Source: BACL21 sp038141525
GTDB taxonomy: Bacteria > Bacteroidota > Bacteroidia > Flavobacteriales > Flavobacteriaceae
NCBI GenBank assembly: GCA_038141525.1
Contig: JAYQIF010000008.1
Coordinates: forward strand, 372,001-436,000
DNA length: 64,000 bases
Direction: 5' to 3'
Shown here piece after piece: positions 8,088 through 18,034 of this stretch. Each line of letters begins with the position of its first letter. The stretch's first letter is position 1. The notes under the pieces are model-generated. The model saw only the letters and a program-made list of their open reading frames with translations, did not search any database and was not told the DNA's origin. The position numbers and the translations under genes are program-made.

Positions 8088-9255
8088 TTAAGTGACTGGC
8101 TTGTAGGACTTGCCGTCGATGACCATCTTGGCGATGATTTCTTTGAGAATTTCTGAGGTCCCACCACCAATGGGTCCTAACCTGCTGTCTCGAAAATGTC
8201 TGGCCATCGGGTATTCCTCCATGTAGCCGTAACCACCCAGGAACTGAATACATTCATAAGCCACTTTATCCGATACTTTTGTGGACATTAGTTTGGACAT
8301 GGTTGCCTCTTTCACAACATAAGAGCCTCGATTCAACGCATCCGCCACAGCATAGTTAAAGGTCTTACACACCGTCACTTCAGCGCTTAATTCAGCCAGT
8401 TTATGGCGCAATGCCTGAAATTCAGCAATGGGTTTACCAAATGCTGTACGCTCCTTCATATAAGCGATGGTATAGTCTAAGGCCCACTCACTGCGTGCAT
8501 GGGCATTAATGCCCATGATGAGTCGCTCAGAAGCAAAATGCTGCATGATATATCCAAATCCTTGGTGCTCCTGTCCTAACATTTGATCCTTGTGTACCGT
8601 GACATTATCAAAGGCCAATTCTGCAGTATCTGAGGCGCGCCATCCTAGCTTGTCTAATTTAGTGGCAGAAATACCATCCATACTTCTATCCAGGATAAAG
8701 AGGCTGATGCCTTTGTTGCCCTTTTCTGGACTTGTCTTAGCAGCGACGATTAAATAATCGCTGTATACTCCGTTGGTAATAAAGGTTTTCGAACCATTAA
8801 TGGTGTAATGATCTCCACGCAATACAGCTGTCGTACGCATGCCTCCTACATCGCTTCCGCCAAATGGTTCTGTAATACACAAGAGCTCCTATTTTATCAC
8901 CGCTGATGCTCGGGACAAGATATTTCTCTTTTTGAGCCTCATTACCCTCTGCATTCAGATGCGTCATGGCCAAATAAACATGGGCCCAAACTGCAGCCGC
9001 AAAACCACCGCTATTGACCCTTTGCAGCTCCTCTAAAAAGATTACCGTGTAGAAAAAATCCAATCCAAGCCCTCCATAGGCCTCAGGATAAGACAGCCCT
9101 AAATAGCCCATATCGGCAAATTTTTGCCAAATAAAGCGTTCTATTGTGCCCTCCTTTTCCCACTTATCGATATGCGGAACAACTTCTTTGTTTAAAAAAG
9201 AGCGAAACGACTCACGAAAAGCTTCGTGCTCTTCGGTAAAATATGATTGATTCAT
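8088..9255 (-). CDS. Acyl-CoA dehydrogenase (interrupted frame)
   Basis: The reading frame encodes an FAD-dependent acyl-CoA dehydrogenase in two pieces. The N-terminal piece starts at the ATG at 9255 (MNQSYFTEEHEAFRESF) and includes the SYPEAYGGLGLD segment. The C-terminal piece has CITEPFGGSDVGGMRT, GYMEEYPMARHFRDSR and GGTSEI. The two join at SGDKIGAL/CITEPFGG near 8880, where one surplus base shifts the frame. Joined length (~388) is normal for the family. The C-terminal Tyr-rich motif and GTSE fit short/branched-chain type enzymes, but the substrate is unknown. Confidence 0.88.
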
Positions 9256-9283
9256 CAAAGGATAGTTTAGTCTCCAACAGCCC

Positions 9284-10159
9284 TTACGAGCCATCGGGTT
9301 CATTTTTCATAGCATACAAATATAGCTCAATTACCTTAAATAACCTCGGATGAATCTCCTCGAGCAGGTTCAGTTGATCAATAGTGTTTAGCCCATGTCG
9401 CAGGCGCACAAATTCCCAAATAGATTTAGCCAGCGAATAATGAATACCCGGTATCTCAGTAAGATCAGACGGATTGAGTGTATTTACGTTGCGCGCATTG
9501 ATCGTCTTTTGATCATAAATAAAAGCGTCCAACAGCGCCTGCTTGATCGCAGGCGTGATCCCGTAGATCGACCATGAGTTCTTGCTCGTGGCCAATCCCA
9601 TTCCATTTATCTCTTGCTCTGATTATTCGCCGAGCGATTACGGGACCAACACCCCTGATGGCCGTAAGTTCTTCGAGAGTTGCTTGGCCAAAGGGAATTT
9701 TATTGTTCAATCGGCGGTCAGAAGTAGTCGCCATTGTTCAAAAATTCGGGAAACTTAAACAAAGAAGAAAATTGTTCCATCCACTCATTCGATACACCAG
9801 TAACATGTTTAAAATCTAAAGCAGAATTGATCCATTTACCCGTCTCTCGATACTCTTTGAGTTTTCTAAATTCGGCGGCAGATAAACCCTAAACGATCTG
9901 CTTTGGTGGGTGAAATAAAATTGGGATTAAACGGAAATATTTTATCGCGTCGAAGAGCTCTGGCCTGAACCGCGGAATCATAAGCCAAAAGCCATAAATT
10001 AATCTCTTTTGACTGTAACACAACACTTCCAAGACTGGACGCATGAGGAGGTGTTTTCAAAAACATCGAAAACAACAACAAAATAAACAACATGAAAAAA
10101 CCGCCGCGCTCAACTTTAGTCAAGCGCAAGCGGCTATATTTTGTCCAAAAGTTCCCCAT
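9284..10159 (-). CDS. ComEA-like helix-hairpin-helix protein (interrupted frame)
   Basis: Three frames together give one helix-hairpin-helix protein. The N-terminus (from 10159) carries a membrane segment (GGFFMLFILLLFSMFL) and the IFPFNPNFIS motif common in flavobacterial ComEA-like proteins. Later pieces contain TLEELTAIRGVGPVIARRI and LNPSDLTEIPGIHYSLAKSI, two HhH DNA-binding hairpins. Breaks lie near 9885, 9738 and 9598. Three breaks in under 900 bp make true decay possible, although repeated sequencing errors fit the rest of the window. The role could be DNA uptake or envelope DNA binding. Confidence 0.75.
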
Positions 10160-10194
10160 TGATTTTCATTCTGGGGAGGACTCTTTAGGAACGA

Positions 10195-11769
10195 CTACTG
10201 GGCTTCTTTTATTGCCCCTAAATATCTTTTAAGCTGTTCTTTAACCACAGGAAACAAGAAATACAGCCCTAACATGTTTGGGAATACCATCGCAAAAATC
10301 ATAGCGTCGGAAAATGCCCATATGGAATCCATAGAAGCAGCAGCGCCCACGATAATAAATCCAAGAAACAAACACTTGTATGCCAAATCCGCTTTCTTAC
10401 CACGACCAAATAGGAACTTCCACGACTGAAGGCCATAATAAGACCAAGAGATCATGGTCGATACGGCAAATAACACCACAGCCACGGTCAAGAAAATGTT
10501 CGAATACGGAATGTACTGCGCAAAAGCCTTCGAGGTAATTCCGGCCCCTTCATAAGACATACCGTCAATAATGACAGAACCTGATCCATCTCCACCATAG
10601 ACAAAGTACCCTTCAAAATTAAAAATAATGATCACCAATGCCGTCATGGTACAAATCACCACGGTATCAATGAATGGTTCTAATAAGGCCACAAGACCCT
10701 CACTCGCAGAATACTTGGTGCGCACGGCCGAATGAGCAATTGAAGCAGATCCAGCACCGGCCTCGTTCGAAAATGCCGCTCTTCTAAAACCCACTAAAAG
10801 CACACCAATAACACCACCAACGCCCACAGCCTGTGGATTAAAGGCCTCGGATAAAATCAGCGCAAAGGCGTCATCCACCAAACTGAAATTAGTTATGATG
10901 ATGTAAAGACAACTGATGATATACAACAAAGCCATAAATGGAACGATCTTTTCTGTAACCGAAGCAATCCTCTTGATGCCACCGATAATAATGATGCCCA
11001 CAAAAAATGCGATAACAACACCAATCCAAAAACCAGCTCCTGTGCTCTCTAATCCTAATAGCTCTTTAATCACAATAGTCGCCTGATTACTCTGGGCCGC
11101 GTTTCCACCACCAAAAGAACCACCGATACAGAATATCGCAAACAAAACGGCCGACACCTTACCCAAAGTGGCCCATCCTCTTTCTTTAAGTCCCTTGGTC
11201 AGGTAATACATTGGACCTCCATAAACCGTTCCATCCTCGCCAACATCTCGATAGTGTACCCCAAGGGTACATTCCACAAATTTGGTAGACATGCCAAGCA
11301 ATCCACAAATGATCATCCAAAACATGGCCCCTGGACCTCCTAAGGCAATCGCTAATGCAACACCCGCTATATTCCCATTCCCTACTGTTCCGGAAACAGC
11401 AGTGGCGAGGGCTTGAAAGTGACTGACCTCACCCTCATCGCTTTCGTCATCCTGTGTCGCCTGGTGATCAGCATCATCCGCTCTGTGCTCAATTTCATCG
11501 TATTTTCCACGTACTGTATTGATTGCTTTTGCGAAATAGCGAATATTAGGAAAACCGAAATACACCGTGAAAAATGCGGCACTAAACACCAGTAGAAATA
11601 GAACAAAAGGTGTTCCGGCAACTTCAAAAAAGATCAGCGCACTAAAAAAGTCTGAAACGGGTTTGAATGCTTGGTCAATTTGTTTATCGAGACCGATTTC
11701 TGCCACTTCTTGAGCACCAGCAACGGTGGGTATTAAAAAACTTAATAATGCCGTGAGAATAAATTTCAT
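10195..11769 (-). CDS. Alanine/sodium symporter, AGCS family
   Basis: The 524-residue membrane protein has about eleven hydrophobic segments and AGCS signatures such as GNGNIAGVALAIALGGPGA, VYGGPMYYL and FSNEAGAGSASIAHSAV. Such carriers import alanine or glycine with sodium. The first 19 residues (ending PTVAGAQE) look like a cleavable signal peptide, an addition to the AGCS core. The following region, before the first conserved helix, contains an acidic loop (ADDADHQATQDDESDEG). No break was seen. Confidence 0.93.
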   Translation of the reverse strand: MKFILTALLSFLIPTVAGAQEVAEIGLDKQIDQAFKPVSDFFSALIFFEVAGTPFVLFLLVFSAAFFTVYFGFPNIRYFAKAINTVRGKYDEIEHRADDADHQATQDDESDEGEVSHFQALATAVSGTVGNGNIAGVALAIALGGPGAMFWMIICGLLGMSTKFVECTLGVHYRDVGEDGTVYGGPMYYLTKGLKERGWATLGKVSAVLFAIFCIGGSFGGGNAAQSNQATIVIKELLGLESTGAGFWIGVVIAFFVGIIIIGGIKRIASVTEKIVPFMALLYIISCLYIIITNFSLVDDAFALILSEAFNPQAVGVGGVIGVLLVGFRRAAFSNEAGAGSASIAHSAVRTKYSASEGLVALLEPFIDTVVICTMTALVIIIFNFEGYFVYGGDGSGSVIIDGMSYEGAGITSKAFAQYIPYSNIFLTVAVVLFAVSTMISWSYYGLQSWKFLFGRGKKADLAYKCLFLGFIIVGAAASMDSIWAFSDAMIFAMVFPNMLGLYFLFPVVKEQLKRYLGAIKEAQ

Positions 11770-11855
11770 ATCGTGCTGTTGGTTATGTTTTACGAATCAG
11801 CAAGATGGCAAAAAATTAAGGGCCGGACAAGTTTTTGACTCAGATTATCATGAAT

Positions 11856-12866
11856 TTAAACCCGGTAATGATGCTTGAGGTTTTCGATTTGATCAGGACG
11901 ACCAATCAATATGAGTTTAGAGCCAGGTTCCAGGAGCATATCGGCCTCTGGATTCACAATATACTCCCCAGCTTTGTTTTTATATCCAATGATGGAACAC
12001 CCAGTTTTCTTTCGCAAATCCAATTCGCGTATTTGTTGTGCGCGACCATCGGGACAAACCTTATCAAAAGGGACTTGCTCTACATAATAGCTGTCTTGAT
12101 CTCCGGAGACCGTTAAGTTGTCCAGAAACTCTACCAAATCCGGAACAACCACTAATGAAGCCATGTGGTCGCCTCCAATCTTATCGGGTAAAATTACATT
12201 GTCGGCTCCGGCCAGTTTCAATTTTTTATAGGTGGTTTCTTCCGTGGCTCTCGAAATGATTTTTAAATCCTTGTTAATTTGACGGGCCGATAAAACCACA
12301 AATAAATTATCCGCATCACTGGGCAAAGCACTAATGAGTGAGGCAGCCCGCTCCACTCCTGCCTTTATCAAAACCTCATCATCATTGGCATTACCCAAAA
12401 CAACGAGTTGATTTTGGTTGTACAAACGATCTACAATTTCCTCATTGTGTTCTACCACCACAAAAGACTTGTTGTAGGCCTCTAGTTTCTGAGTGGCCTG
12501 CATTCCGTTGCGGCCGTACCCGCATACAATCACATGGCCAGATAGCTTATCGATTTTTTCTTGCACTTTTTTAGGTCTTAAATTTCCGATATTGGTTTGA
12601 CTCAAAAGATATTCTGACACCACCTTGATCGAATATCCTACAATAAAAATACTCGACACAATTAATACCGAGGTGTATATTTTTTCTGAAGCACTCATGG
12701 GGTGTACTTCCCCAAATCCAACCGTTGTAATGGTGATTACGGTCATGTATAGTGCGTCTACCCAGGTGTATTCATAAAACGTCTTAAACCCGAGCACACC
12801 ACCAATAAAAATGAGCAAAAACCCGAGTATGGCAGTTTGTATTTTAGAACTCTTTAATCGTTTCAT
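11856..12866 (-). CDS. Potassium channel with TrkA-N/RCK domains
   Basis: The 336-residue protein has two membrane helices flanking a pore loop with the selectivity filter TITTVGFGEV (residues ~45-54). A Rossmann RCK_N domain (HVIVCGYGRNGM) binds nucleotide and a C-terminal RCK_C domain (LLEPGSKLILIG) follows. The architecture is that of MthK-like two-TM channels. Its start overlaps the stop of the PspC gene by four bases (12863-12866), so the two are translationally coupled. Confidence 0.92.
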   Translation of the reverse strand: MKRLKSSKIQTAILGFLLIFIGGVLGFKTFYEYTWVDALYMTVITITTVGFGEVHPMSASEKIYTSVLIVSSIFIVGYSIKVVSEYLLSQTNIGNLRPKKVQEKIDKLSGHVIVCGYGRNGMQATQKLEAYNKSFVVVEHNEEIVDRLYNQNQLVVLGNANDDEVLIKAGVERAASLISALPSDADNLFVVLSARQINKDLKIISRATEETTYKKLKLAGADNVILPDKIGGDHMASLVVVPDLVEFLDNLTVSGDQDSYYVEQVPFDKVCPDGRAQQIRELDLRKKTGCSIIGYKNKAGEYIVNPEADMLLEPGSKLILIGRPDQIENLKHHYRV

Positions 12867-13105
12867 AAATCGAAGACAGAACTTCTTTTTGTGAAGATAA
12901 GATCTTTAATCTTCATCCAAAAGGCCAAGACCAAATAAAGCGCAAAACCCACCCCCAAAGTTGCGAAGGTGACATAAATAAAGGAGAGTCTGACTGTTTT
13001 TGCGCGCATACCCATGCGATCAGCCAAGCGAGAACTCACATAAAAACCGTGCCTCTCGGCGTAATGACGCAATTGTCTGAGTATATTTTTGAGCGCTAAA
13101 AGCAT
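12863..13105 (-). CDS. PspC-domain small membrane protein
   Basis: This 80-residue protein contains a PspC-like domain: SSRLADRMGMRAKTVRLSFIYVTF followed by a hydrophobic helix (GVGFALYLVLAFWM). PspC family proteins act in phage-shock envelope stress sensing, but this is a stand-alone small member with no PspA or PspB nearby. It sits one base after the cysteine-synthase-like gene and overlaps the channel gene. Confidence 0.8.
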   Translation of the reverse strand: MLLALKNILRQLRHYAERHGFYVSSRLADRMGMRAKTVRLSFIYVTFATLGVGFALYLVLAFWMKIKDLIFTKRSSVFDL

Positions 13106-13106
13106 T

Positions 13107-14087
13107 CTATTGTGTATATCCCATCTTTTTCATCCACTCTGGATTGTACATCTTCCCAACATATCGACTGCCGTGATCGTGAAACAAAACCACCACAACA
13201 TCGTCCTTGGTAAAATGCTCCGATAGCTGTAACACTCCTTTGATTGCAGCACCAGCGGAATTCCCAACAAACATGCCTTCTTCCATCGATAACTTTTGCG
13301 TGTAAATCGCAGCATCTTTGTCCGTTACCTTAGTAAAGCCATCAATGAGGTCAAAATCCACATTGGCCGGCAAAATATCTTCTCCAATCCCCTCCGTGAC
13401 ATAGGGATAAATCTCGTTATGATCAAAAATTCCAGTTTCGTGATACTTTTTAAATACACTACCGTAGGTATCGATACCCCATACTTTAATGTCTGGGTTT
13501 TGCTCTTTTAAAAAACGTCCTACACCACTGATGGTTCCGGCTGTACCAACACCCACAACAAAATGGGTTATTTTGCCTTCGGTCTGGGCCCAAATCTCAG
13601 GACCTGTACTCTCATAATGCGCCATGGCATTACTGGGATTATCATACTGATTGACATACCATGAATTCGGAGTTTCTTCTCCGAGTCTTTTTGCGGTACT
13701 GTAGTAAGAGCGTGGATCCTCGGGAGCCACGTCCGTAGGACACACATGCACTTCACTGCCTACAGCCCGTAAAATATCAACCTTCTCTTTACTTTGTTTG
13801 TCCGTTGTAACGCAAATCATTTTGTAGCCTTTGACAATGGCTGCCAAAGCAAGGCCCATGCCCGTATTACCACTGGTGCCTTCCACAATAGTTCCTCCCG
13901 GCTTCAATCGTCCATCGGCCTCTGCATCTTCAATCATCTTGAGGGCCATGCGGTCTTTTACCGAATTTCCCGGATTAAAGGTTTCGTATTTGGCCAAGAC
14001 CAAACAGGGTAAGTCCGCAGTTAGTTTATTGATTTTTACCATGGGTGTATTGCCGATGGTTTCCAAAATATTCTTTGCGTAATTCAT
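13107..14087 (-). CDS. Cysteine synthase / cystathionine beta-synthase family enzyme
   Basis: The 326-residue fold-type II PLP enzyme starts at MNYAKNILETIGNTP. The PLP lysine lies in NPGNSVKDRM, the substrate loop is EGTSGNTGMG, and the phosphate loop is GVGTAGTISG. It makes cysteine or cystathionine from O-acetylserine or serine. There is no C-terminal CBS regulatory domain. I chose the ATG at 14087 rather than one ten codons upstream, because homologues begin near the ETIGNTP motif. It heads the PspC-channel operon. Confidence 0.9.
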   Translation of the reverse strand: MNYAKNILETIGNTPMVKINKLTADLPCLVLAKYETFNPGNSVKDRMALKMIEDAEADGRLKPGGTIVEGTSGNTGMGLALAAIVKGYKMICVTTDKQSKEKVDILRAVGSEVHVCPTDVAPEDPRSYYSTAKRLGEETPNSWYVNQYDNPSNAMAHYESTGPEIWAQTEGKITHFVVGVGTAGTISGVGRFLKEQNPDIKVWGIDTYGSVFKKYHETGIFDHNEIYPYVTEGIGEDILPANVDFDLIDGFTKVTDKDAAIYTQKLSMEEGMFVGNSAGAAIKGVLQLSEHFTKDDVVVVLFHDHGSRYVGKMYNPEWMKKMGYTQ

Positions 14088-14149
14088 GAACGGTTTTTGC
14101 TTGAATGCTTTAGGCAAAAATACAAAACAAAGACGGAACCCCTTTTAAA

Positions 14150-15406
14150 TTATCCATCAAAGCGCAGGGCGCGTACAGGACTAATTTTAGCCACCAAATA
14201 GGACGGAATTAACAAAAACAAAAAGCACAAAATAAAGGTGGCTGAGTTCAACAGCAACCATGAGGTCAAAGAAAAGAGCACTGGTGCACTGTGCACATAG
14301 TACGTCTGAGGATCCAACTGGATCAACTGCCATGTATCTTGGACCCATACCAAGCCAAGTCCCAGAACATTACCCCAAAAAAGCCCCCAAAGCACTATGT
14401 AGGACGCTTGCATTAAAAATATTTTTTGAATGCGCCAATTACCAGCACCCATGGCTTGGAAAATACCGATCATCCTTGTGCGCTCCAAGATCAGTACAAT
14501 TAAGGCCGTGACCATATTAATGGTCGCCACAATGATCATGATAATCACAATCAAATAAATATTAAAATCGAATAAAGCGAGCCATTCAAATATGTTCAGG
14601 TATGAAGCATACATACTGATGGCATCCACCGTGACGGGGGCCAAATCATAGAGTTCTCTGGTCACTAACTGAACATCGGCATCCCTGTTGGCCAGTACCT
14701 CTAATCGCCCAATTTCATCATCACTCCATCGGTTGAGTCGCTGAATATGGCGCAAGTCCACAAATACCATTTGACGGTCGAAATCATCGAAACCACTGTC
14801 GTAAATACCTTTAACCTTAAAGCCTCGCGCCCGTGTTTTGGGACTCAAGTCTTGCATCTCAGCACTATTTTGATTGAGGAAATAAACATTGAGCGTCGCT
14901 CCAATAGTGAGGTTGAGACGCCGGGCAATTGTCTTAGAAATAACGATCTCATTATTTAAATCGGCATAAGCATCAATCCACTGACCTTGTGTGATAAACT
15001 CAGAAAGACGACCCCAATCATAGTCCTTGTCAACCCCTTTGAGCACAATCCCTTCAAAATCAGTATTGGTTAAAATCAAGCCTGGTTTATGGGCTGTGCG
15101 CTGCACTGAAGCAACCCCCTCTACCTCAGATAATTCAGTACGAATTTCAGGGGTACAGGACCACGGCACTATATCCTCTACCTGACCTTGGTTCTCTAGG
15201 TGAACCAAAGTAACGGAACCATTAAAGGATTCGACCTTTTGTCGGATTTTTTGTTGAAGGCCTACTCCGGTAGCCACAGACAAAATCATGATGGTCATTC
15301 CCGCAGCGATTGCAGCGATAGCGATTTTAATTATTGGGGCCGAAACACTACCTTTATCTTGCTCAGAGGAAAGGATCCGACGAACTGTAAACCATTCAAA
15401 TTTCAC
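14150..15406 (-). CDS. FtsX/LolE-like ABC transporter permease
   Basis: The 418-residue protein has one N-terminal membrane helix, a large periplasmic domain (residues ~50-265) and three C-terminal helices ending in LVAKISPVRALRFDG. This is the layout of LolC/LolE and MacB-type permeases. It starts with GTG. The ATPase partner is not adjacent; FtsE at 26775 is too distant to assign. Its start lies only 5 bp from the divergent muramidase start. Confidence 0.88.
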   Translation of the reverse strand: MKFEWFTVRRILSSEQDKGSVSAPIIKIAIAAIAAGMTIMILSVATGVGLQQKIRQKVESFNGSVTLVHLENQGQVEDIVPWSCTPEIRTELSEVEGVASVQRTAHKPGLILTNTDFEGIVLKGVDKDYDWGRLSEFITQGQWIDAYADLNNEIVISKTIARRLNLTIGATLNVYFLNQNSAEMQDLSPKTRARGFKVKGIYDSGFDDFDRQMVFVDLRHIQRLNRWSDDEIGRLEVLANRDADVQLVTRELYDLAPVTVDAISMYASYLNIFEWLALFDFNIYLIVIIMIIVATINMVTALIVLILERTRMIGIFQAMGAGNWRIQKIFLMQASYIVLWGLFWGNVLGLGLVWVQDTWQLIQLDPQTYYVHSAPVLFSLTSWLLLNSATFILCFLFLLIPSYLVAKISPVRALRFDG

Positions 15407-15411
15407 GCGTG

Positions 15412-16648
15412 ATGATTTGGCATCTTTGGATCAAAAATACATTAAAAATTGTGCTTGGTCTTGGTCTTGTGATCGCTTTTTCATGCAATGCCCAACAAGA
15501 TCAAACCGCATCCACTCCTCAACCTGCTGCTCAAAAGCTCGATCAATACCTACCCTTACTCCAGAATAAAAAGGTCGGATTAGTCGCCAACCAAACCTCG
15601 GTAATCAGTGTACAAAACGGTAAAAATCGTCGTTTTATTCATTTGGCAGATACCCTTCAAGCTCGAGGCATTCAACTGCAAAAAGTTTTTGCTCCAGAAC
15701 ATGGATTTCGGGGCAAAGCCGACGCCGGAGCATATATCGCCAATGGTATCGATAAAAAAACAGGACTTGAGGTCATCTCGCTTTACGGCAACAATAAAAA
15801 ACCATTACCAGAAGATTTGTCGGACATCGATATTATGGTTTTTGACATTCAAGACGTAGGTGCACGATTCTACACCTATCTTTCCACACTGCACTATATC
15901 ATGGAAGCCTGTGCCGAACAAAACATTCCATTAATTGTATTGGACCGTCCCAATCCAAATGGAGACTATATTGACGGACCAGTATTACAAGAGCAGTTCA
16001 AAAGCTTTGTGGGCATGCACCCAGTCCCTGTTGTTTACGGAATGACCATAGGCGAATACGCCCTTATGATCGATGGTGAATCATGGATTGAGACAAGACT
16101 AAAAACAAATTTGACCATAATACCTGTGGCTCATTATGATCATAACACACATTATTCGTTACCCATCCCCCATCTCCTAACTTGCGCAGCGATCAAGCGA
16201 TCGCACTTTATCCAAGTTTGTGTTTTTTGAGGGAACCCCAATCAGCGCGGGACGTGGAACAGAGCGGCCATTTGAGCTCTTTGGATCACCTCATTTAGAC
16301 CCTGTTGATTATCCGTTTAAATTTATGCCAAGGACTGGTCCAGGCGCTGGGGCCCCTAAATTTAAAGATCAATCCTGTCAAGGACGCGATTTAGCAAGGA
16401 TTAAAGCACCCAATAAAATCGAGTTAAGCTGGCTCATAAATACCTACAAATCATCCGTCTTGCGTCAAAACATAACAGATAGCTTTTTCAATAGCTTTTT
16501 CGATAAGCTTGCGGGTACAGATCAACTGAGAAAAGACATCCTCCGTGGTTTAACTCTAGAAGAAATTCGTTCCAATTGGACTCGAGATATCGACGAGTTT
16601 AAAAAAGTGAGAGCCAAGTATCTATTGTACCCCGAGGGAACGGATTAA
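15412..16648 (+). CDS. DUF1343 / NamZ-like exo-beta-N-acetylmuramidase (interrupted frame)
   Basis: The protein begins with a signal sequence ending at a lipobox-like AFSCNAQ, then KKVGLVANQTSV, FAPEHGFRGKADAG, FDIQDVGARFYTY and LDRPNPNGDYIDGPV, all signatures of DUF1343. Members such as NamZ release N-acetylmuramic acid from peptidoglycan. The frame is lost twice: in the C5 run at 16167-16171 and in the T6 run at 16214-16219. Adding one base to each restores LPIPPSPNLRSDQA and LCFFEGTPISAGRGT. The joined length (~412) is normal. Confidence 0.87.
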
Positions 16649-16744
16649 TTCGTTTCGATACAAAAACAAGAACAATACCAATACAATTATTGGGTAAAAA
16701 GACTATGAGTTATCGGCTATTGTGAAGAGAATTTTTGCCACGTT

Positions 16745-17251
16745 TTAACGAGAATCACCAGAACCTAATTCACGGCGCAAGTCCTCTACGATATTGAATG
16801 CGGCAGGACATACCGCCACATTTTTTAGAGTCAAATGAGTGATTTGCTGAAATTTTTTACGATCGGTATGCGGAAACTCACGACACGCTTTGGGCCTGAC
16901 CTCATAAATAGAGCACCGATTGTCCGCACCGAGAAAAACACAGGGCAAATCCTGCAGTACCCAATCTTGATCTTCATCATATCTGAGATACTGATCCATA
17001 AATGCCTGTGGTTTGAGTCTGAGATACTTTGAGATACGTACAATATCTTTGTCGGTGAATAAAGGGCCTGTGGTTTTGCAACAATTAGCGCAGTCAAGAC
17101 AATCCGTTTTATCAAATTCACGCTCATGCAATTTTACCATGATGCGATCGAGCTGTTTTGGCGGTTTTCTTTTCAGGACACTAAAGAATTTCTTGTGCGC
17201 GTTCTGCTTATCTTTGGCCAAAGCGGGCAATGCCTTTATACGATCCTCCAT
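16745..17251 (-). CDS. YkgJ-family cysteine cluster protein
   Basis: The protein (~168 residues from the ATG at 17251) has the CLDCANCC motif, then PCVFLGADNRCSIYEVRPKACREFP. The cysteine set matches the YkgJ/Fli-B-like putative zinc or iron-sulfur binding family, whose biochemical role is unknown. An upstream ATG at 17293 is also possible, but it would overlap the divergent methyltransferase start. I prefer MEDRIKALPALAKD as the beginning. Confidence 0.83.
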   Translation of the reverse strand: MEDRIKALPALAKDKQNAHKKFFSVLKRKPPKQLDRIMVKLHEREFDKTDCLDCANCCKTTGPLFTDKDIVRISKYLRLKPQAFMDQYLRYDEDQDWVLQDLPCVFLGADNRCSIYEVRPKACREFPHTDRKKFQQITHLTLKNVAVCPAAFNIVEDLRRELGSGDSR

Positions 17252-17283
17252 AAACTTCAGATTGATGACAAATCTAAACAATA

Positions 17284-18002
17284 ATGACGGCACATAACGA
17301 TCTTTTTGGTGAGGCCCTATGTGCTCATTATTTCAATAATGACCCAGCGAAGCTCTTTAGTGAATCCAATATCAGTCACTGGGATGAATACCCCTTAGAC
17401 CATTTGTTCCGCGATTTTGATCAGATGCCAGCGCTTGAACACAAAGCCCTAGCGATAGCCAAAGGAAAGATTTTAGATGTCGGATGTGGTGCGGGTAGCC
17501 ACAGTCTATACCTGCAAAATGAGGGTCATGATGTTTGGGCCATTGATGCCTCTGCTGGCGCCACTAAAGTGGCCAGGGCACGAGGAGTGCGCAGAGTAGC
17601 GCACACCTCACTTTTGGATTATCACACAAAAAACTTCGACACCATCATCATGTTGATGAATGGGACAGGAATTTTTGAAACACTTGATCGCCTGCCAGAC
17701 TACCTGAACCACCTTAGAGGCTTATTGAGTCCCGGGGTATTGTCTTGATTGATTCAAGTGATTTACAATACATGTACGACAGCGGCAACAACGATGCTAT
17801 ATGGGTTCCCGCCGATCGTTATTACGGTGCACTCGAGTTTAGATTGCGTTACAAAAAGCAAGTTGGCAAACGATTCCCTTGGTTATTCATCCATCAAAAT
17901 CTCTTCGCTGAATTAGCCCGATCCAATGGATGGTCGTTCAAGATAATTGCCCAAGGTGCGCATTACGACTTTTTGGCTCAGCTCAAACCCATAGTGCCTT
18001 GA
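17284..18002 (+). CDS. Class I SAM-dependent methyltransferase (interrupted frame)
   Basis: The N-terminal piece has the SAM-binding motif ILDVGCGAGSHSLYL and an acidic ribose-binding residue in VWAIDAS. The frame breaks in the G4 run near 17733-17736; one added G gives SPGGIVLIDSSDLQYMY and reopens the frame to 18002. The joined protein (~239 residues) is a small-molecule or unknown-target methyltransferase. It is transcribed away from the YkgJ gene, with start regions that nearly touch. Confidence 0.82.
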
Positions 18003-18034
18003 AAGCGCTTTTGGATCTTTAGTCCTTCCTTGGA

